Position numbers and translations under genes: made by a program
Shown: in pieces, positions 1 to 8,576 of the stretch
Numbering within the stretch: position 1 is the stretch's first letter
Layout of the letters: the number at the start of each line of letters is the position of its first letter
The notes under the pieces: model-generated
What the model saw: only the letters and a program-made list of their open reading frames with translations
Databases searched by the model: none
Told to the model about the DNA's origin: nothing
Source: JABMMZ01 sp964438995
GTDB lineage: Bacteria > Bacteroidota > Bacteroidia > NS11-12g > UBA955
Direction of reading: 5' to 3'
Length of the DNA stretch: 64,000 bases
NCBI GenBank assembly: GCA_964438995.1
Contig: CAYTMQ010000004.1
Location: forward strand, 186,001-250,000

Positions 1-2025
1 CTTAGAACGGATACACTATTTGTTTATGATACCATCTATAGAAAACAATTGGTATATGTTGTTCCGCCAATAGAAGACACCATAACAGTTACAGCTTACA
101 GTACTTGTAGACCGTTTCATGTCAGTCTGCATTTTAAGCATGGCAATTTCAAAAAGGGAGAAAAATTAGAGATATTCTGGGCAGACAGTGGTAACATTGA
201 TACCACTTTTAGGGCCAATGTACACATCGATTCTATTGTACATATATACAACAAATCGGGGTTTGATGCGCCCATTATGATAAAGATGACCAATATTCAT
301 GGATGCAGTGTCATAAAACGTCTTGAAGTGACAAAAGGCTTTGTGATGTCGTATTACATCCCAAAAGTATTGAATTGTAAGAGTGATTCAGTGTGTTTTT
401 ATCCTGGTGTATACAATTTCAAAACAGCCACATTTTGGTCGGGTAACACGCCCAACAATCGAGTCAAATGGGACATACCAGACGCTGGAGGCTCTATAAA
501 CAAGTTCAATCCATGCGTTAGATTCAACAAAGGCGGTTTATTGCCATTTAGAATGGTAGTAACCGATTCTTTTGGTTGTAAAGACACCATGCAAGATTCC
601 ATTTTTGTACAAGATGTTAGGGCCAATGTTAAAACCAATTCAAAAATTGTCTACTGTTCAGAATTGAAACAGTTTTTTGATTCGTCTAGCTTTTATAGAA
701 ATCCAAAATGGCGACCATTTTTACCGGCATTCTTTGTAGATACCATTAAAAAACATTCATGGCAATTTGGTGATGGTACTTTTTCTTCCTTGCAAAAAAA
801 TCCACTTCAAACTTTGAACACGTCATTGGACAGTATCATCGCATCACACGCCGTCGAGACGGTCAATGGGTGCAAGGATACATTTAAGTTTGTCATCAAA
901 GTAATAGGGCCCAAACCTTATTTTAATATCAAAGATACAATAGGTTGTAATTCACTAAATGCTGAGTTTGTGAATCTCTCAAGAAATTGCAAAAATTACA
1001 TTTGGTCGTTTGGCGATTCTTTAAACTCGACTTTGCAAAAGAATGACAAGAACAATGTTACCTTTAATTACACCAAACCTGGTCGTTATTACATCAGTTT
1101 GGTTGGCATTGATACAATATTTAATCCATTCACCAATAAATATCAGTCGTGTTTCAATACATTCCCTGACAAACTGTTCCAAAAAGACACACATAGAACC
1201 GTTTTGGTTTTGCCTTTAAAATCGACAGGAATAACTAGCAGAGACACAGTGTGTATTGGTGAAACAGTTGTGTTTAATTCAAAAAGTGATACATCCTATT
1301 TAGCTGATATTTGGGATTTTGGTGATACTGCTACTATTGATACCAGTTTTACAAATAGTTCGTCACATAGGTATAAAAAAGCAGGTATTTATCAAGTGAA
1401 ATTGAATCCAAGATATTTAGATGCCATCAAAGATCAATGTTTGGATAGTGCAAGTAAATCGGTATTGGTACTTGGTGTTAAGTCATCATTTACAATAGAC
1501 CCTAACTCCAAACCACCATTGTTCCAATTCCACAATACATCGCAACCAAATTTTGCCTCTTTAAAATGGGATTTTGGTCAAGTTGGTTCACCAAATTCAT
1601 CTGACAACGACCCTAGTTATAATTATGGAATAGATACTGGCAGATTTTGGGTTTGCCTTATTGCTACCATACCTTTTGGTTGTGCTGATACATCTTGTCA
1701 ATTGGTTATAAGTGATTACATCTCAGATTTTAAAATGTTCAATGTCATAACGCCAGGATTAGAAGATGGCAAGAACGACCAATTTGATGTGGTTATTGAA
1801 GGAGAGTCTTTATACGACTTACAGATATACAACAGATGGGGAATATTGGTGTATCAATCAAATGAAGATGCAGATAATTCCCAAAATAAAAATTGGAATG
1901 GCAAAGTATTAAATACTGGAGCAGATTGTCCATCAGGCACCTATTACTATCTATTCAATTATGCATTAAAAACCAACCCACAAGACATCAAAACTGTTCA
2001 AGGTGTGATTACCCTAATTCGTTAA
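1..2025 (+). CDS. PKD-repeat secreted protein with T9SS/gliding C-terminal domain (5' partial)
   Basis: The frame is open to the left edge, so the N-terminus and signal peptide lie outside the window. The visible 674 residues hold about four PKD-like modules, recognised by WQFGDG, WSFGDS, WDFGDT and WDFGQ, each followed by a beta strand ending in a Tyr/Val-rich segment. The last ~90 residues (ITPGLEDGKNDQF, LQIYNRWG, SGTYYYLF) match the gliding motility-associated C-terminal domain used for type IX secretion. The product is probably exported to the cell surface or released. Paired cysteines are frequent. The exact role (adhesin or other cargo) cannot be told from the part seen. The next gene starts 60 bp downstream. 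Confidence 0.88.
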   Translation, partial: LRTDTLFVYDTIYRKQLVYVVPPIEDTITVTAYSTCRPFHVSLHFKHGNFKKGEKLEIFWADSGNIDTTFRANVHIDSIVHIYNKSGFDAPIMIKMTNIHGCSVIKRLEVTKGFVMSYYIPKVLNCKSDSVCFYPGVYNFKTATFWSGNTPNNRVKWDIPDAGGSINKFNPCVRFNKGGLLPFRMVVTDSFGCKDTMQDSIFVQDVRANVKTNSKIVYCSELKQFFDSSSFYRNPKWRPFLPAFFVDTIKKHSWQFGDGTFSSLQKNPLQTLNTSLDSIIASHAVETVNGCKDTFKFVIKVIGPKPYFNIKDTIGCNSLNAEFVNLSRNCKNYIWSFGDSLNSTLQKNDKNNVTFNYTKPGRYYISLVGIDTIFNPFTNKYQSCFNTFPDKLFQKDTHRTVLVLPLKSTGITSRDTVCIGETVVFNSKSDTSYLADIWDFGDTATIDTSFTNSSSHRYKKAGIYQVKLNPRYLDAIKDQCLDSASKSVLVLGVKSSFTIDPNSKPPLFQFHNTSQPNFASLKWDFGQVGSPNSSDNDPSYNYGIDTGRFWVCLIATIPFGCADTSCQLVISDYISDFKMFNVITPGLEDGKNDQFDVVIEGESLYDLQIYNRWGILVYQSNEDADNSQNKNWNGKVLNTGADCPSGTYYYLFNYALKTNPQDIKTVQGVITLIR

Positions 2026-2057
2026 AAAAATATTTCAGCTTCTACTGTTTATTTTTC

Positions 2058-2065
2058 TACATTTG
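2058..2065 (+). promoter_or_regulatory. Bacteroidota -7 box TACATTTG
   Basis: Matches TAnnTTTG exactly and lies 20 bp upstream of the DUF1003 start codon. No TTTG -33 box is visible at the right distance. Confidence 0.5.
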
Positions 2066-2085
2066 TCTAATCAAATTGTAAGAAT

Positions 2086-2631
2086 ATGAACAGAAAAGAC
2101 ATTGACAACATTTTAAGAGGTGAGAAAAGTAACATTGAAAAACTTCATAAAATAGTAGAGAAAACAATCAAAGAAGAAGAGTTAATTGTTCAATCATTGT
2201 TGAATCCACCTAATGAAAATCTGACCAAGGCACAAATCATTTCAGATAAAGTTGCCAAATTTGGTGGAAGCTGGAAGTTTATCATCAGTTTTGGTGTCGT
2301 ATTGGTTTTATGGATTGTCTTTAACGTTGTTTCATTATCTGTCTACCATTTCGACCCTTACCCCTTCATACTTCTAAATTTGATATTGTCATGCATAGCC
2401 GCATTGCAAGCCCCAATCATTATGATGAGTCAGAATAGACAAGAAGAAAAAGACCGTCAAAGAAGTGAAAACGATTATTTGATCAACTTAAAAGCTGAAA
2501 TTCAAATCAGAAGTTTACATCAAAAAATGGATTTGTTATTAGAAGAACAAATCAAATCGTTGTTTGAAACACAAGCAAAACAATTTGAGTTGTTGAGGAA
2601 CATTGAGAAGAAGATGAATCAAATAAAATGA
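2086..2631 (+). CDS. DUF1003 family membrane protein
   Basis: 181 residues. A charged, helical N-terminus (1-55) is followed by two membrane helices (about 61-84 and 92-115) joined by the short loop YHFDPYPF, then QNRQEEKDRQRSENDY and a long amphipathic helix. This arrangement and the FDPYPF...MMSQNRQ...DR core are characteristic of DUF1003. The biochemical role is not established. The last ~60 residues look coiled-coil and cytoplasmic. It is a single-gene unit with its own promoter box; the stop codon abuts the stop of the convergent hydrolase gene. Confidence 0.9.
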   Translation: MNRKDIDNILRGEKSNIEKLHKIVEKTIKEEELIVQSLLNPPNENLTKAQIISDKVAKFGGSWKFIISFGVVLVLWIVFNVVSLSVYHFDPYPFILLNLILSCIAALQAPIIMMSQNRQEEKDRQRSENDYLINLKAEIQIRSLHQKMDLLLEEQIKSLFETQAKQFELLRNIEKKMNQIK

Positions 2632-3504
2632 TCAATCTTTAAAAAATTCTACTGTATTTTCTACCAACTCTTCCAACATTGGTGTCACATCTGTATCAGC
2701 ATCGAAGGGATGCTTTGCTTCAAATGTATGATTGCCATTTTCTACTTTAATAAAAATAGAATGTTGAACGATGTTGTAGAGAAACTCAGCATGGCTAATG
2801 TTGACTGTTTCATCTTTGTCGCCGTGTATAATTAACATAGGCACTTCAATCATTCTTGCAGCTTTTCTAATATCTAAATTAGCCTTATTTTCAATATAGT
2901 TATCGTACAACTGTTTCTTAAGAGGTAATTGCTGACCAGTTCTTTTATTTTCGGCGTATACTACCCCATTTTGCTGCCATTCCTTAATGGTTTCTGGCCA
3001 AAAGAAAGAATCAAATTCTGATAAAGAAGCCCATAATGCCAACTTCTTAACCCTTTTGTCCATTGCAGTTTTTAACAAAGCGATGCCACCACCACGACTA
3101 TGACCCAACAAGTATATTTCACTTGGAAGAATGTTGTAAGAATCAGCTTGTTCTATTGCATGGTCTATCACTTTACCTAAGTCGTCTAATTCTATGGTGT
3201 AATTGTTATTAGAAAAGGCTTCCAAATCAGATAGCTCTGTAAAATTAGGGGCTTTAATGCCATTGTGAGAGAAATTAAATTTCAAGAAAGCCAAACCTTC
3301 TTGAGCAGCCGAATCAGCAACCCAATTAAAATGTCCCCAATCTTTAAAACCTTTAAACCCATGACACAGTATAACAACTGGCACTGGCACTTTACTCATT
3401 GGTACAGTAATATCAAGCGTTATTGGATGATTGTTAAACCCATTGATGGATATTTCATGCTTTTCTGTTGGCTTCACTTTGCAAAAGTAAAAAATAAAAT
3501 TCAT
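2632..3504 (-). CDS. alpha/beta hydrolase (dienelactone hydrolase/acyl peptidase-like)
   Basis: 290 residues of alpha/beta hydrolase fold. Visible features are the oxyanion-region HGFKGFKDWG (about 49-57), the nucleophile elbow GHSRGGG with Ser136, the acid in IIHGDKDE and the histidine in GNHTFEAKHPF, giving a complete Ser-Asp-His triad. No signal peptide, so probably cytoplasmic; the substrate is unknown. The ATG at 3504 gives an odd N-terminus (MNFIFYFCKVK). A TAnnTTTG box at 3482..3489 lies inside it, so the true start may be the GTG at 3477, 9 codons in. Convergent with the DUF1003 gene. Confidence 0.88.
   Translation of the reverse strand: MNFIFYFCKVKPTEKHEISINGFNNHPITLDITVPMSKVPVPVVILCHGFKGFKDWGHFNWVADSAAQEGLAFLKFNFSHNGIKAPNFTELSDLEAFSNNNYTIELDDLGKVIDHAIEQADSYNILPSEIYLLGHSRGGGIALLKTAMDKRVKKLALWASLSEFDSFFWPETIKEWQQNGVVYAENKRTGQQLPLKKQLYDNYIENKANLDIRKAARMIEVPMLIIHGDKDETVNISHAEFLYNIVQHSIFIKVENGNHTFEAKHPFDADTDVTPMLEELVENTVEFFKD
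3482..3489 (-). promoter_or_regulatory. possible -7 box TACTTTTG inside the called hydrolase start
   Basis: Minus-strand TACTTTTG fits TAnnTTTG and would place transcription start near the GTG codon at 3477. This argues against the ATG at 3504 but is only a short motif in AT-rich DNA. Confidence 0.3.
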
Positions 3505-3585
3505 TCAACTAATGCCTAGAATAAGATGTTTAAACTTAATCATATTCAATAAAATCAAGTAATTTGCTATTGAATTCTAGAGAAT

Positions 3586-3936
3586 ATGAATAATGAAAAG
3601 ATATTTAAGATGCCCTTTGCCAGTGTGTATCCTCACTATGTCAACAAAGTTGAAAAAAAAGGTCGAACAATAGAAGAGTTGCACACAGTTATAACTTGGC
3701 TTACGGGCTATAACGATGAACAATTGAAAACAATTATTGAGACAAAGGTGAACTTTGAAGATTTTTTTGCTCAAGTTCCGCAGTTACATCCTAATGCACA
3801 TCTCATAACTGGAGTAATATGTGGCTATAGAATAGAGAACATAGAAGACCCATTGATGCAAAAGATTCGTTATATGGATAAGTTGGTTGACGAATTGGCC
3901 AAGGGAAGGAAAATGGAGAAGATATTAAGGGTGTGA
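3586..3936 (+). CDS. DUF2200 family protein
   Basis: 116 residues, small cytoplasmic protein. The N-terminal KMPFASVYPHYVNKVEKKGRT segment, the LHTVITWLTGYN core and the LHPNAHLITGVICGYRIENIEDPLMQKIRYMDKLVDELAKG C-terminal part are those of the DUF2200 family, which is full-length at about this size. No catalytic residues are known for the family and none can be proposed here. Stands alone between the divergent hydrolase and the TetR gene; no cofactor motif or membrane helix is visible. Confidence 0.88.
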   Translation: MNNEKIFKMPFASVYPHYVNKVEKKGRTIEELHTVITWLTGYNDEQLKTIIETKVNFEDFFAQVPQLHPNAHLITGVICGYRIENIEDPLMQKIRYMDKLVDELAKGRKMEKILRV

Positions 3937-3979
3937 TTATAATTTTTCTCTCTAATATTCAATTAATTAAGTACAATTA

Positions 3980-3995
3980 TTAATCATATGATTAA
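3980..3995. promoter_or_regulatory. 16-bp perfect palindrome, candidate TetR operator 1
   Basis: TTAATCATATGATTAA is a perfect palindrome 45 bp upstream of the tetR start. Its half-site ATGATTAA recurs twice just before the tolC-like gene (4691..4706, 4717..4732), as expected for an autoregulated TetR repressor. Confidence 0.6.
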
Positions 3996-4040
3996 ATCAT
4001 TTGCATAAATCAAAAATTAGTATTGATTTGCAGAGTAAAA

Positions 4041-4673
4041 ATGTCAAAAAAGAAACCAATATTGATAGATGACCAAAGCACTGAACTTAAAATCAAATCG
4101 GCTGCTAGAAAAATATTCTATCAGAAAGGTTATTCAGCTACTAGAACAAGAGACATTGCTGAAGAGTCAGGCATTAATTTGGCATTACTAAATTACTATT
4201 TTAGAAGCAAGGAGAAACTTTTTGAAATAGTAATGATGGAAACTATGACAACATTTATGCATGGTTTAATAAGTGTCATCAATTCTAAGGATACAAGCTT
4301 AGAAGAAAAGATTACTTTGATTTGTGAAAGTTATATCAATATGATTCAACAAGAGCCCAATCTTCCAATGTTTGTTTTAAATGAAATAAAGAACAACGCT
4401 GAAGCCTTTGCTGAAAAAATGCCTATAGTTAGTGTTTTATTTCAATCAGAATTTATCAAACAATATCAAGAGGCTGTAGAATCAGGAAAAATTACAGAAC
4501 CAAATCCATTGCATTTTCTTATAAACCTTTTAGGTATGGTAGTTTTTCCGTTTATTTTTAATCCTGTATTAAAAATCATTGGTAAAATTGATCAAATAAC
4601 TTTTGACAAAATGATGGAAGAGAGAAAAACACTTATACCAATCTGGATAAAAACAGCTATGATGAAGACTTGA
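4041..4673 (+). CDS. TetR-family transcriptional regulator of the efflux operon
   Basis: 210 residues from the ATG at 4041 (a TTG six codons earlier is less likely). Residues about 15-62 form the TetR DNA-binding helix-turn-helix: AARKIFYQKGYSATRTRDIAEESG followed by the recognition helix and LNYYFRSKEKLF. The remainder is a helical ligand-binding domain with no close signature. It precedes, in the same direction, a six-gene efflux operon laid out like E. coli cecR-ybhGFSR (ybiH regulator, HlyD, ATPase, two permeases), so it is inferred to repress that operon and itself. A perfect palindrome upstream and two related 16-mers before the next gene are the candidate binding sites. Confidence 0.92.
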   Translation: MSKKKPILIDDQSTELKIKSAARKIFYQKGYSATRTRDIAEESGINLALLNYYFRSKEKLFEIVMMETMTTFMHGLISVINSKDTSLEEKITLICESYINMIQQEPNLPMFVLNEIKNNAEAFAEKMPIVSVLFQSEFIKQYQEAVESGKITEPNPLHFLINLLGMVVFPFIFNPVLKIIGKIDQITFDKMMEERKTLIPIWIKTAMMKT

Positions 4674-4690
4674 TTTTTTTTGTCCCTTTA

Positions 4691-4706
4691 TTAAACAAAT
4701 GATTAA
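4691..4706. promoter_or_regulatory. imperfect palindrome, candidate TetR operator 2
   Basis: TTAAACAAATGATTAA has one half identical to the half-site ATGATTAA and the other matching 6 of 8 positions. It lies in the 51-bp gap between tetR and the tolC-like gene. Confidence 0.5.
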
Positions 4707-4716
4707 AACAATATAT

Positions 4717-4732
4717 TAAATGATATGATTAA
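4717..4732. promoter_or_regulatory. imperfect palindrome over the tolC-like start codon, candidate operator 3
   Basis: TAAATGATATGATTAA shares the exact half-site ATGATTAA and has 6 of 8 positions of the other half. It overlaps the start codon at 4725, 26 bp after the second site. Confidence 0.45.
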
Positions 4733-5996
4733 TAGATTATTATTACTAAAGACCAGTGTTTTGCTGATGTTGATTTCAATGATTCAATCTGTCAAAGCAC
4801 AAGAAATGCTACTAGATTCTTGTCAAAAGAAAGCTTATCAAAACCACTATCTTATTAAGCAATTTAAACTTTTAGAACTTTCTAGAGACTTCAGTATAGA
4901 AAACGTCAATAAACTTTATTTGCCACAATTATCTGTTATTGGTCAAGCAAGTTATCAATCTGATGTTACAAAAGTTCCGATTCAACTACCAAACATAAAC
5001 ATCACTCCATTAAGTAAGGATCAGTATCGAATGTATTTAGAACTTAATCAACCAATAACTGATCTACTTTTTATTGGTCAGCAGAGAGAGTTGGTTACTA
5101 CAAACAATGAAATTGAATTACAAAAAACTGAAGTAGAATTATATAAGCTAAAAGAAAAAATCAATCATTTATTTTTTGGCATACTATTATTTGATGAACA
5201 AATAGATCAAATAAACTTATTAAAAAAAGACATTTCTACAGGCATTGATAAATTAAATGTTGCAATAGCAAATGGAATTGCCATCAAAAGTCAGTTAGAT
5301 TTATTAAAAGTAGAATCAATTAAAGCTGATCAAAGATTAATTGAGATTAGAAACAATAGAACTGCATTTATCAATATGCTATCACTATTTATTCACGAAC
5401 CAATTGGAGATAGTGCGATATTCATAAAGCCGGTAAGATGCGCCATTCATCAAAACATTAATCGTCCAGAGTTACAACTTTTTGAATTACAAAAAAAATC
5501 GATACTCATTCAAAGTCAGCTAATTAACAATAAAACGTATCCAAAATTAAGTTTTTTTGTTCAAACTGGTATCGGTAGACCTGCATTAAATGGATTAAGC
5601 AATGATTTGAATGGCTATTATATTGGAGGACTGAGATTGCAATGGAATATTGCTTCTTATTACACAATTCAAAAAGAAAAAAAATTGCTATTACTCAATC
5701 AGAAGGGAATAGATGTTCAAAAAGATATATTTCTATTTACCACTAAAATAAATTTAGAACAACAAAATGTTGAAATGATAAAATATAGAGAATTGATTCA
5801 ATCTGATCAAGAGATTTTAATTTTAAGAGAAGACATCAAAAACACCTCTAAATTGCAGTTAGAGAATGGCAGCATTAGTGTAAACGACTTTATCTTATCT
5901 ATCAATCAATTTGACCAAGCAAATCAAACTTATCTATTACATCAAACACAATTTTTGATGTCAGAATATAACTTTAACAATATTTCTGGTAATTAA
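4725..5996 (+). CDS. TolC-family outer membrane efflux protein
   Basis: 423 residues with a signal peptide (cleavage expected after QSVKAQ, about residue 26). The mature part has the two long coiled-coil repeats of outer membrane efflux proteins: helical stretches with many Gln/Glu/Lys (QQRELVTTNNEIELQKTEVELYKLKEKI and EKKLLLLNQKGIDVQKD) alternating with beta strands (YRMYLELNQPITD, YYIGGLRLQWNI). Length is typical of the family. It is the first structural gene of the efflux operon and would form the outer-membrane exit duct, joined through the HlyD-type lipoprotein encoded next. Two operator-like 16-mers lie before or over its start. Confidence 0.9.
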   Translation: MINRLLLLKTSVLLMLISMIQSVKAQEMLLDSCQKKAYQNHYLIKQFKLLELSRDFSIENVNKLYLPQLSVIGQASYQSDVTKVPIQLPNINITPLSKDQYRMYLELNQPITDLLFIGQQRELVTTNNEIELQKTEVELYKLKEKINHLFFGILLFDEQIDQINLLKKDISTGIDKLNVAIANGIAIKSQLDLLKVESIKADQRLIEIRNNRTAFINMLSLFIHEPIGDSAIFIKPVRCAIHQNINRPELQLFELQKKSILIQSQLINNKTYPKLSFFVQTGIGRPALNGLSNDLNGYYIGGLRLQWNIASYYTIQKEKKLLLLNQKGIDVQKDIFLFTTKINLEQQNVEMIKYRELIQSDQEILILREDIKNTSKLQLENGSISVNDFILSINQFDQANQTYLLHQTQFLMSEYNFNNISGN

Positions 5997-6008
5997 ACAA
6001 CAATTAAA

Positions 6009-6908
6009 ATGAAAATAATACAAATTAAATCGCTAACATTAATTGCTATAACTTTCCTAGTTTCGTGTAACAAATCTGATTCAGATTTTGATGCATCTGG
6101 TTCATTCGAAGCTGTTGAAACCATAATTTCTTCCGAAGCAAATGGAAAGATAGAAGAATTAAATATTGAAGAAGGCCAAACAATCTTAGCTGGAACTGAA
6201 ATTGGAGTAATAGATAGTACACAATTGCACCTCAAACGAAAACAATTGCTTGCGCAAATCAATGCCATTGACAGCAAAAAACCCAATATATCAATACAAA
6301 TAGCAGCTTTAAAATCTCAATTAAAAACTGCCGAAAAAGAACAAACTAGAATCACTAATTTAGTAAATGGCGGTGCAGCAACTAATAAACAATTAGATGA
6401 TATAAACGCTAATATTGAGCTTATTAAAAAGCAAATAGTTGCGTTAAATTCTAGTTTATCAATTTCTGTGAATAGTATTGACAAAGAAGTGATACCATTA
6501 AATGTTCAGCTTGAGCAAATAAACGACCAGATTGGTAAATGTAAAATCATCAATCCATTTACTGGAACAGTTTTAAACAAATATGCAGAAAAGAATGAGT
6601 TCACTTCAACTGGAAAAGCACTCTATAAAATGGCGGATTTAAAGACCATAATTTTGAGGGTCTATATAACTGGCGACCAACTACCAAATATTAAATTGAA
6701 CCAATCTGTAAGAATATTTACAGATGATGGCAAAGGTAATTATTTGGAAAGTAAAGGTGTTATTTCTTGGATAAGTGATAAAGCTGAATTTACGCCAAAA
6801 ACTATTCAAACGAAAGATGAAAGAGCTAATTTGGTTTATGCGACTAAAATTAGGGTTGCCAATGATGGTCGTTTTAAAATAGGAATGTATGGTGAAGTGA
6901 AATTTTAG
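6009..6908 (+). CDS. HlyD-family periplasmic adaptor lipoprotein (YbhG-like)
   Basis: 299 residues. Lipobox LVSC puts the lipidated Cys at residue 20. Then comes the biotinyl-lipoyl half motif EAVETIISSEANGKIEELNIEEGQ, a coiled-coil hairpin (about 80-165), the second lipoyl half (INPFTGTVLNKYAEKNEF) and a beta-barrel/membrane-proximal domain ending at GMYGEVKF. This is the membrane fusion protein that bridges the ABC-2 permeases and the TolC-like duct. Twelve bp follow the TolC stop and 4 bp precede the first ATPase gene, so the genes are co-transcribed. Orthology to E. coli YbhG is suggested by gene order, not by close sequence recall. Confidence 0.9.
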   Translation: MKIIQIKSLTLIAITFLVSCNKSDSDFDASGSFEAVETIISSEANGKIEELNIEEGQTILAGTEIGVIDSTQLHLKRKQLLAQINAIDSKKPNISIQIAALKSQLKTAEKEQTRITNLVNGGAATNKQLDDINANIELIKKQIVALNSSLSISVNSIDKEVIPLNVQLEQINDQIGKCKIINPFTGTVLNKYAEKNEFTSTGKALYKMADLKTIILRVYITGDQLPNIKLNQSVRIFTDDGKGNYLESKGVISWISDKAEFTPKTIQTKDERANLVYATKIRVANDGRFKIGMYGEVKF

Positions 6909-6912
6909 ATAT

Positions 6913-7824
6913 ATGTCAGAATTAATTTTAAATCATCTAAAAAAATCATATGACAAGGGTAAAACTTTGGCAGTAAATGATGTGTCTTTAAATATTAAAA
7001 AAGGTGAACTATTTGGTTTAATTGGTCCGGATGGAGCTGGAAAATCAAGTATATTCAGAATTCTTACTACACTTATATTACCAGATTCTGGCACTGCAAT
7101 AGTTAGTGGTTATGATGTAGTGAATTCTTATAAAAATATTAGAAAGCAAGTTGGATACATGCCGGGTAAATTTTCATTATACCAAGACTTAACGGTTGAA
7201 GAAAACTTACATTTCTTTGCTACAGTTTTTAATACAACTATAGAAGAAAACTACAATTTAATTAAAGACATTTACATTCAGATTGAACCTTTTAAAGACA
7301 GAAGAGCAGGGAAACTTTCGGGTGGAATGAAACAAAAGCTAGCTTTATGTTGTGCATTAATTCACAGGCCAAAAGTTTTATTTTTAGATGAACCCACAAC
7401 TGGGGTAGACACTGTTTCAAGGAAAGAATTTTGGGATATGTTACAACGACTTAAAACACAAGGTATAACAATTGTGGTATCAACGCCATATATGGATGAA
7501 GCAATGCTTTGTGAGCGCGTTGCATTAATTGATAAAGGTAAAATCATTTCTGTAGATACACCTGAAAACATCATCAATAATTATCCTAAACCATTGTATG
7601 CAATTAGATCTGATGAAATGAGTAGACTTTTGAAAGATTTAAGGAAAATCCCATTTATAGAAAGTTGTTTTTCATTTGGTGAATTTCACCACATCACTTG
7701 CAAAAGCTCTCATCTTGATATCAATGAAATGGAAAAAACGGCTAATGAATTACAACATAAAAACCTTGAATTGAAACAAATCAAACCAAGTATAGAAGAT
7801 TGTTTCATTCGTTTAATGCAGTAA
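6913..7824 (+). CDS. ABC transporter ATPase 1 (YbhF N-half-like), H-loop His missing
   Basis: 303 residues. Walker A is GPDGAGKS (38-45), with the Asp typical of YbhF/RbbA first domains. Signature LSGGMKQ is intact (135-141). Walker B is VLFLDE with Glu160. The switch position reads STPYMDEA: Pro192 stands where the H-loop His normally is. The ~80-residue C-terminal extension resembles the regulatory tail of drug-export ATPases. In E. coli YbhF both ATPase domains are on one chain; here the second domain is a separate gene 2 bp downstream. The two proteins are predicted to form a heterodimer in which this one supplies the good signature. Confidence 0.92.
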   Translation: MSELILNHLKKSYDKGKTLAVNDVSLNIKKGELFGLIGPDGAGKSSIFRILTTLILPDSGTAIVSGYDVVNSYKNIRKQVGYMPGKFSLYQDLTVEENLHFFATVFNTTIEENYNLIKDIYIQIEPFKDRRAGKLSGGMKQKLALCCALIHRPKVLFLDEPTTGVDTVSRKEFWDMLQRLKTQGITIVVSTPYMDEAMLCERVALIDKGKIISVDTPENIINNYPKPLYAIRSDEMSRLLKDLRKIPFIESCFSFGEFHHITCKSSHLDINEMEKTANELQHKNLELKQIKPSIEDCFIRLMQ

Positions 7825-7826
7825 AT

Positions 7827-8573
7827 ATGAAAAAAGACATAGTAATTAAAACTGAAAATTTAAGTAAGCAATTTGGTCAATTTATAGCAACCAATGCAAT
7901 TACTTTTGAGGTATATGCTGGCGAAATATTTGGGTTTCTTGGCGCTAATGGTGCAGGAAAAACAACTGCTATAAAAATGTTGTGTGGATTATCAAAACCT
8001 ACTTCAGGCAAAGCATCGATAGCAGGTTATGACATCTATACTGAAACAGAAAAAATAAAGAAAAACATCGGATATATGAGTCAGAAATTTTCTTTATATG
8101 AAGATCTAACTGTTGAAGAAAACATACAGTTTTTTGGGGGAATCTATGGTTTAAGTAACCAACAATTAAAAGAAAAAAAAGCTCACTTGCTAAAACAGCT
8201 CAATTTAGAAAATGAAGCTAATGTTTTAGTTGGTTCTTTACCTCTCGGTTGGAAGCAAAAATTGTCTTTTTCAGTTGCAATTTTACACAATCCTAAAATT
8301 GTTTTTCTTGATGAACCAACAGGTGGAGTTGACCCTGTCGTTAGACGTCAGTTTTGGGATTTAATATATGAAGCTTCAGATAATGGAATAACCATTTTTG
8401 TCACAACGCACTATATGGATGAAGCAGAGTATTGCGATAGAATTACAATGATGGTTGATGGTGTAATTAAAGCATTAGACACTCCAAAAAATCTAAAAAA
8501 ACAGTTTAATGCTAATTCGATGGACGAAGTATTTTTTGAATTAGCAAGAGGCGCAAAAAGAAAAGCAGATTAA
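7827..8573 (+). CDS. ABC transporter ATPase 2 (YbhF C-half-like), degenerate signature
   Basis: 248 residues from the ATG at 7827; a longer frame from a TTG at 7800 would overlap the previous gene and is not preferred. Walker A GANGAGKT (39-46), Walker B IVFLDE, and an intact H-loop in VTTHYMDEA (His195). The signature is LPLGWKQ (138-144) instead of LSGGQ-like. Together with ATPase 1, which has the reverse defects, it can build one complete and one degenerate ATP site. Powers the two ABC-2 permeases encoded directly downstream (3-bp gap). Confidence 0.92.
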   Translation: MKKDIVIKTENLSKQFGQFIATNAITFEVYAGEIFGFLGANGAGKTTAIKMLCGLSKPTSGKASIAGYDIYTETEKIKKNIGYMSQKFSLYEDLTVEENIQFFGGIYGLSNQQLKEKKAHLLKQLNLENEANVLVGSLPLGWKQKLSFSVAILHNPKIVFLDEPTGGVDPVVRRQFWDLIYEASDNGITIFVTTHYMDEAEYCDRITMMVDGVIKALDTPKNLKKQFNANSMDEVFFELARGAKRKAD

Positions 8574-8576
8574 GAA

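Noticed and set aside
4023..4040. TTG start six codons upstream of the TetR ATG
   Set aside because: The ATG at 4041 gives a standard MSKKK start; the extension has no homology value.
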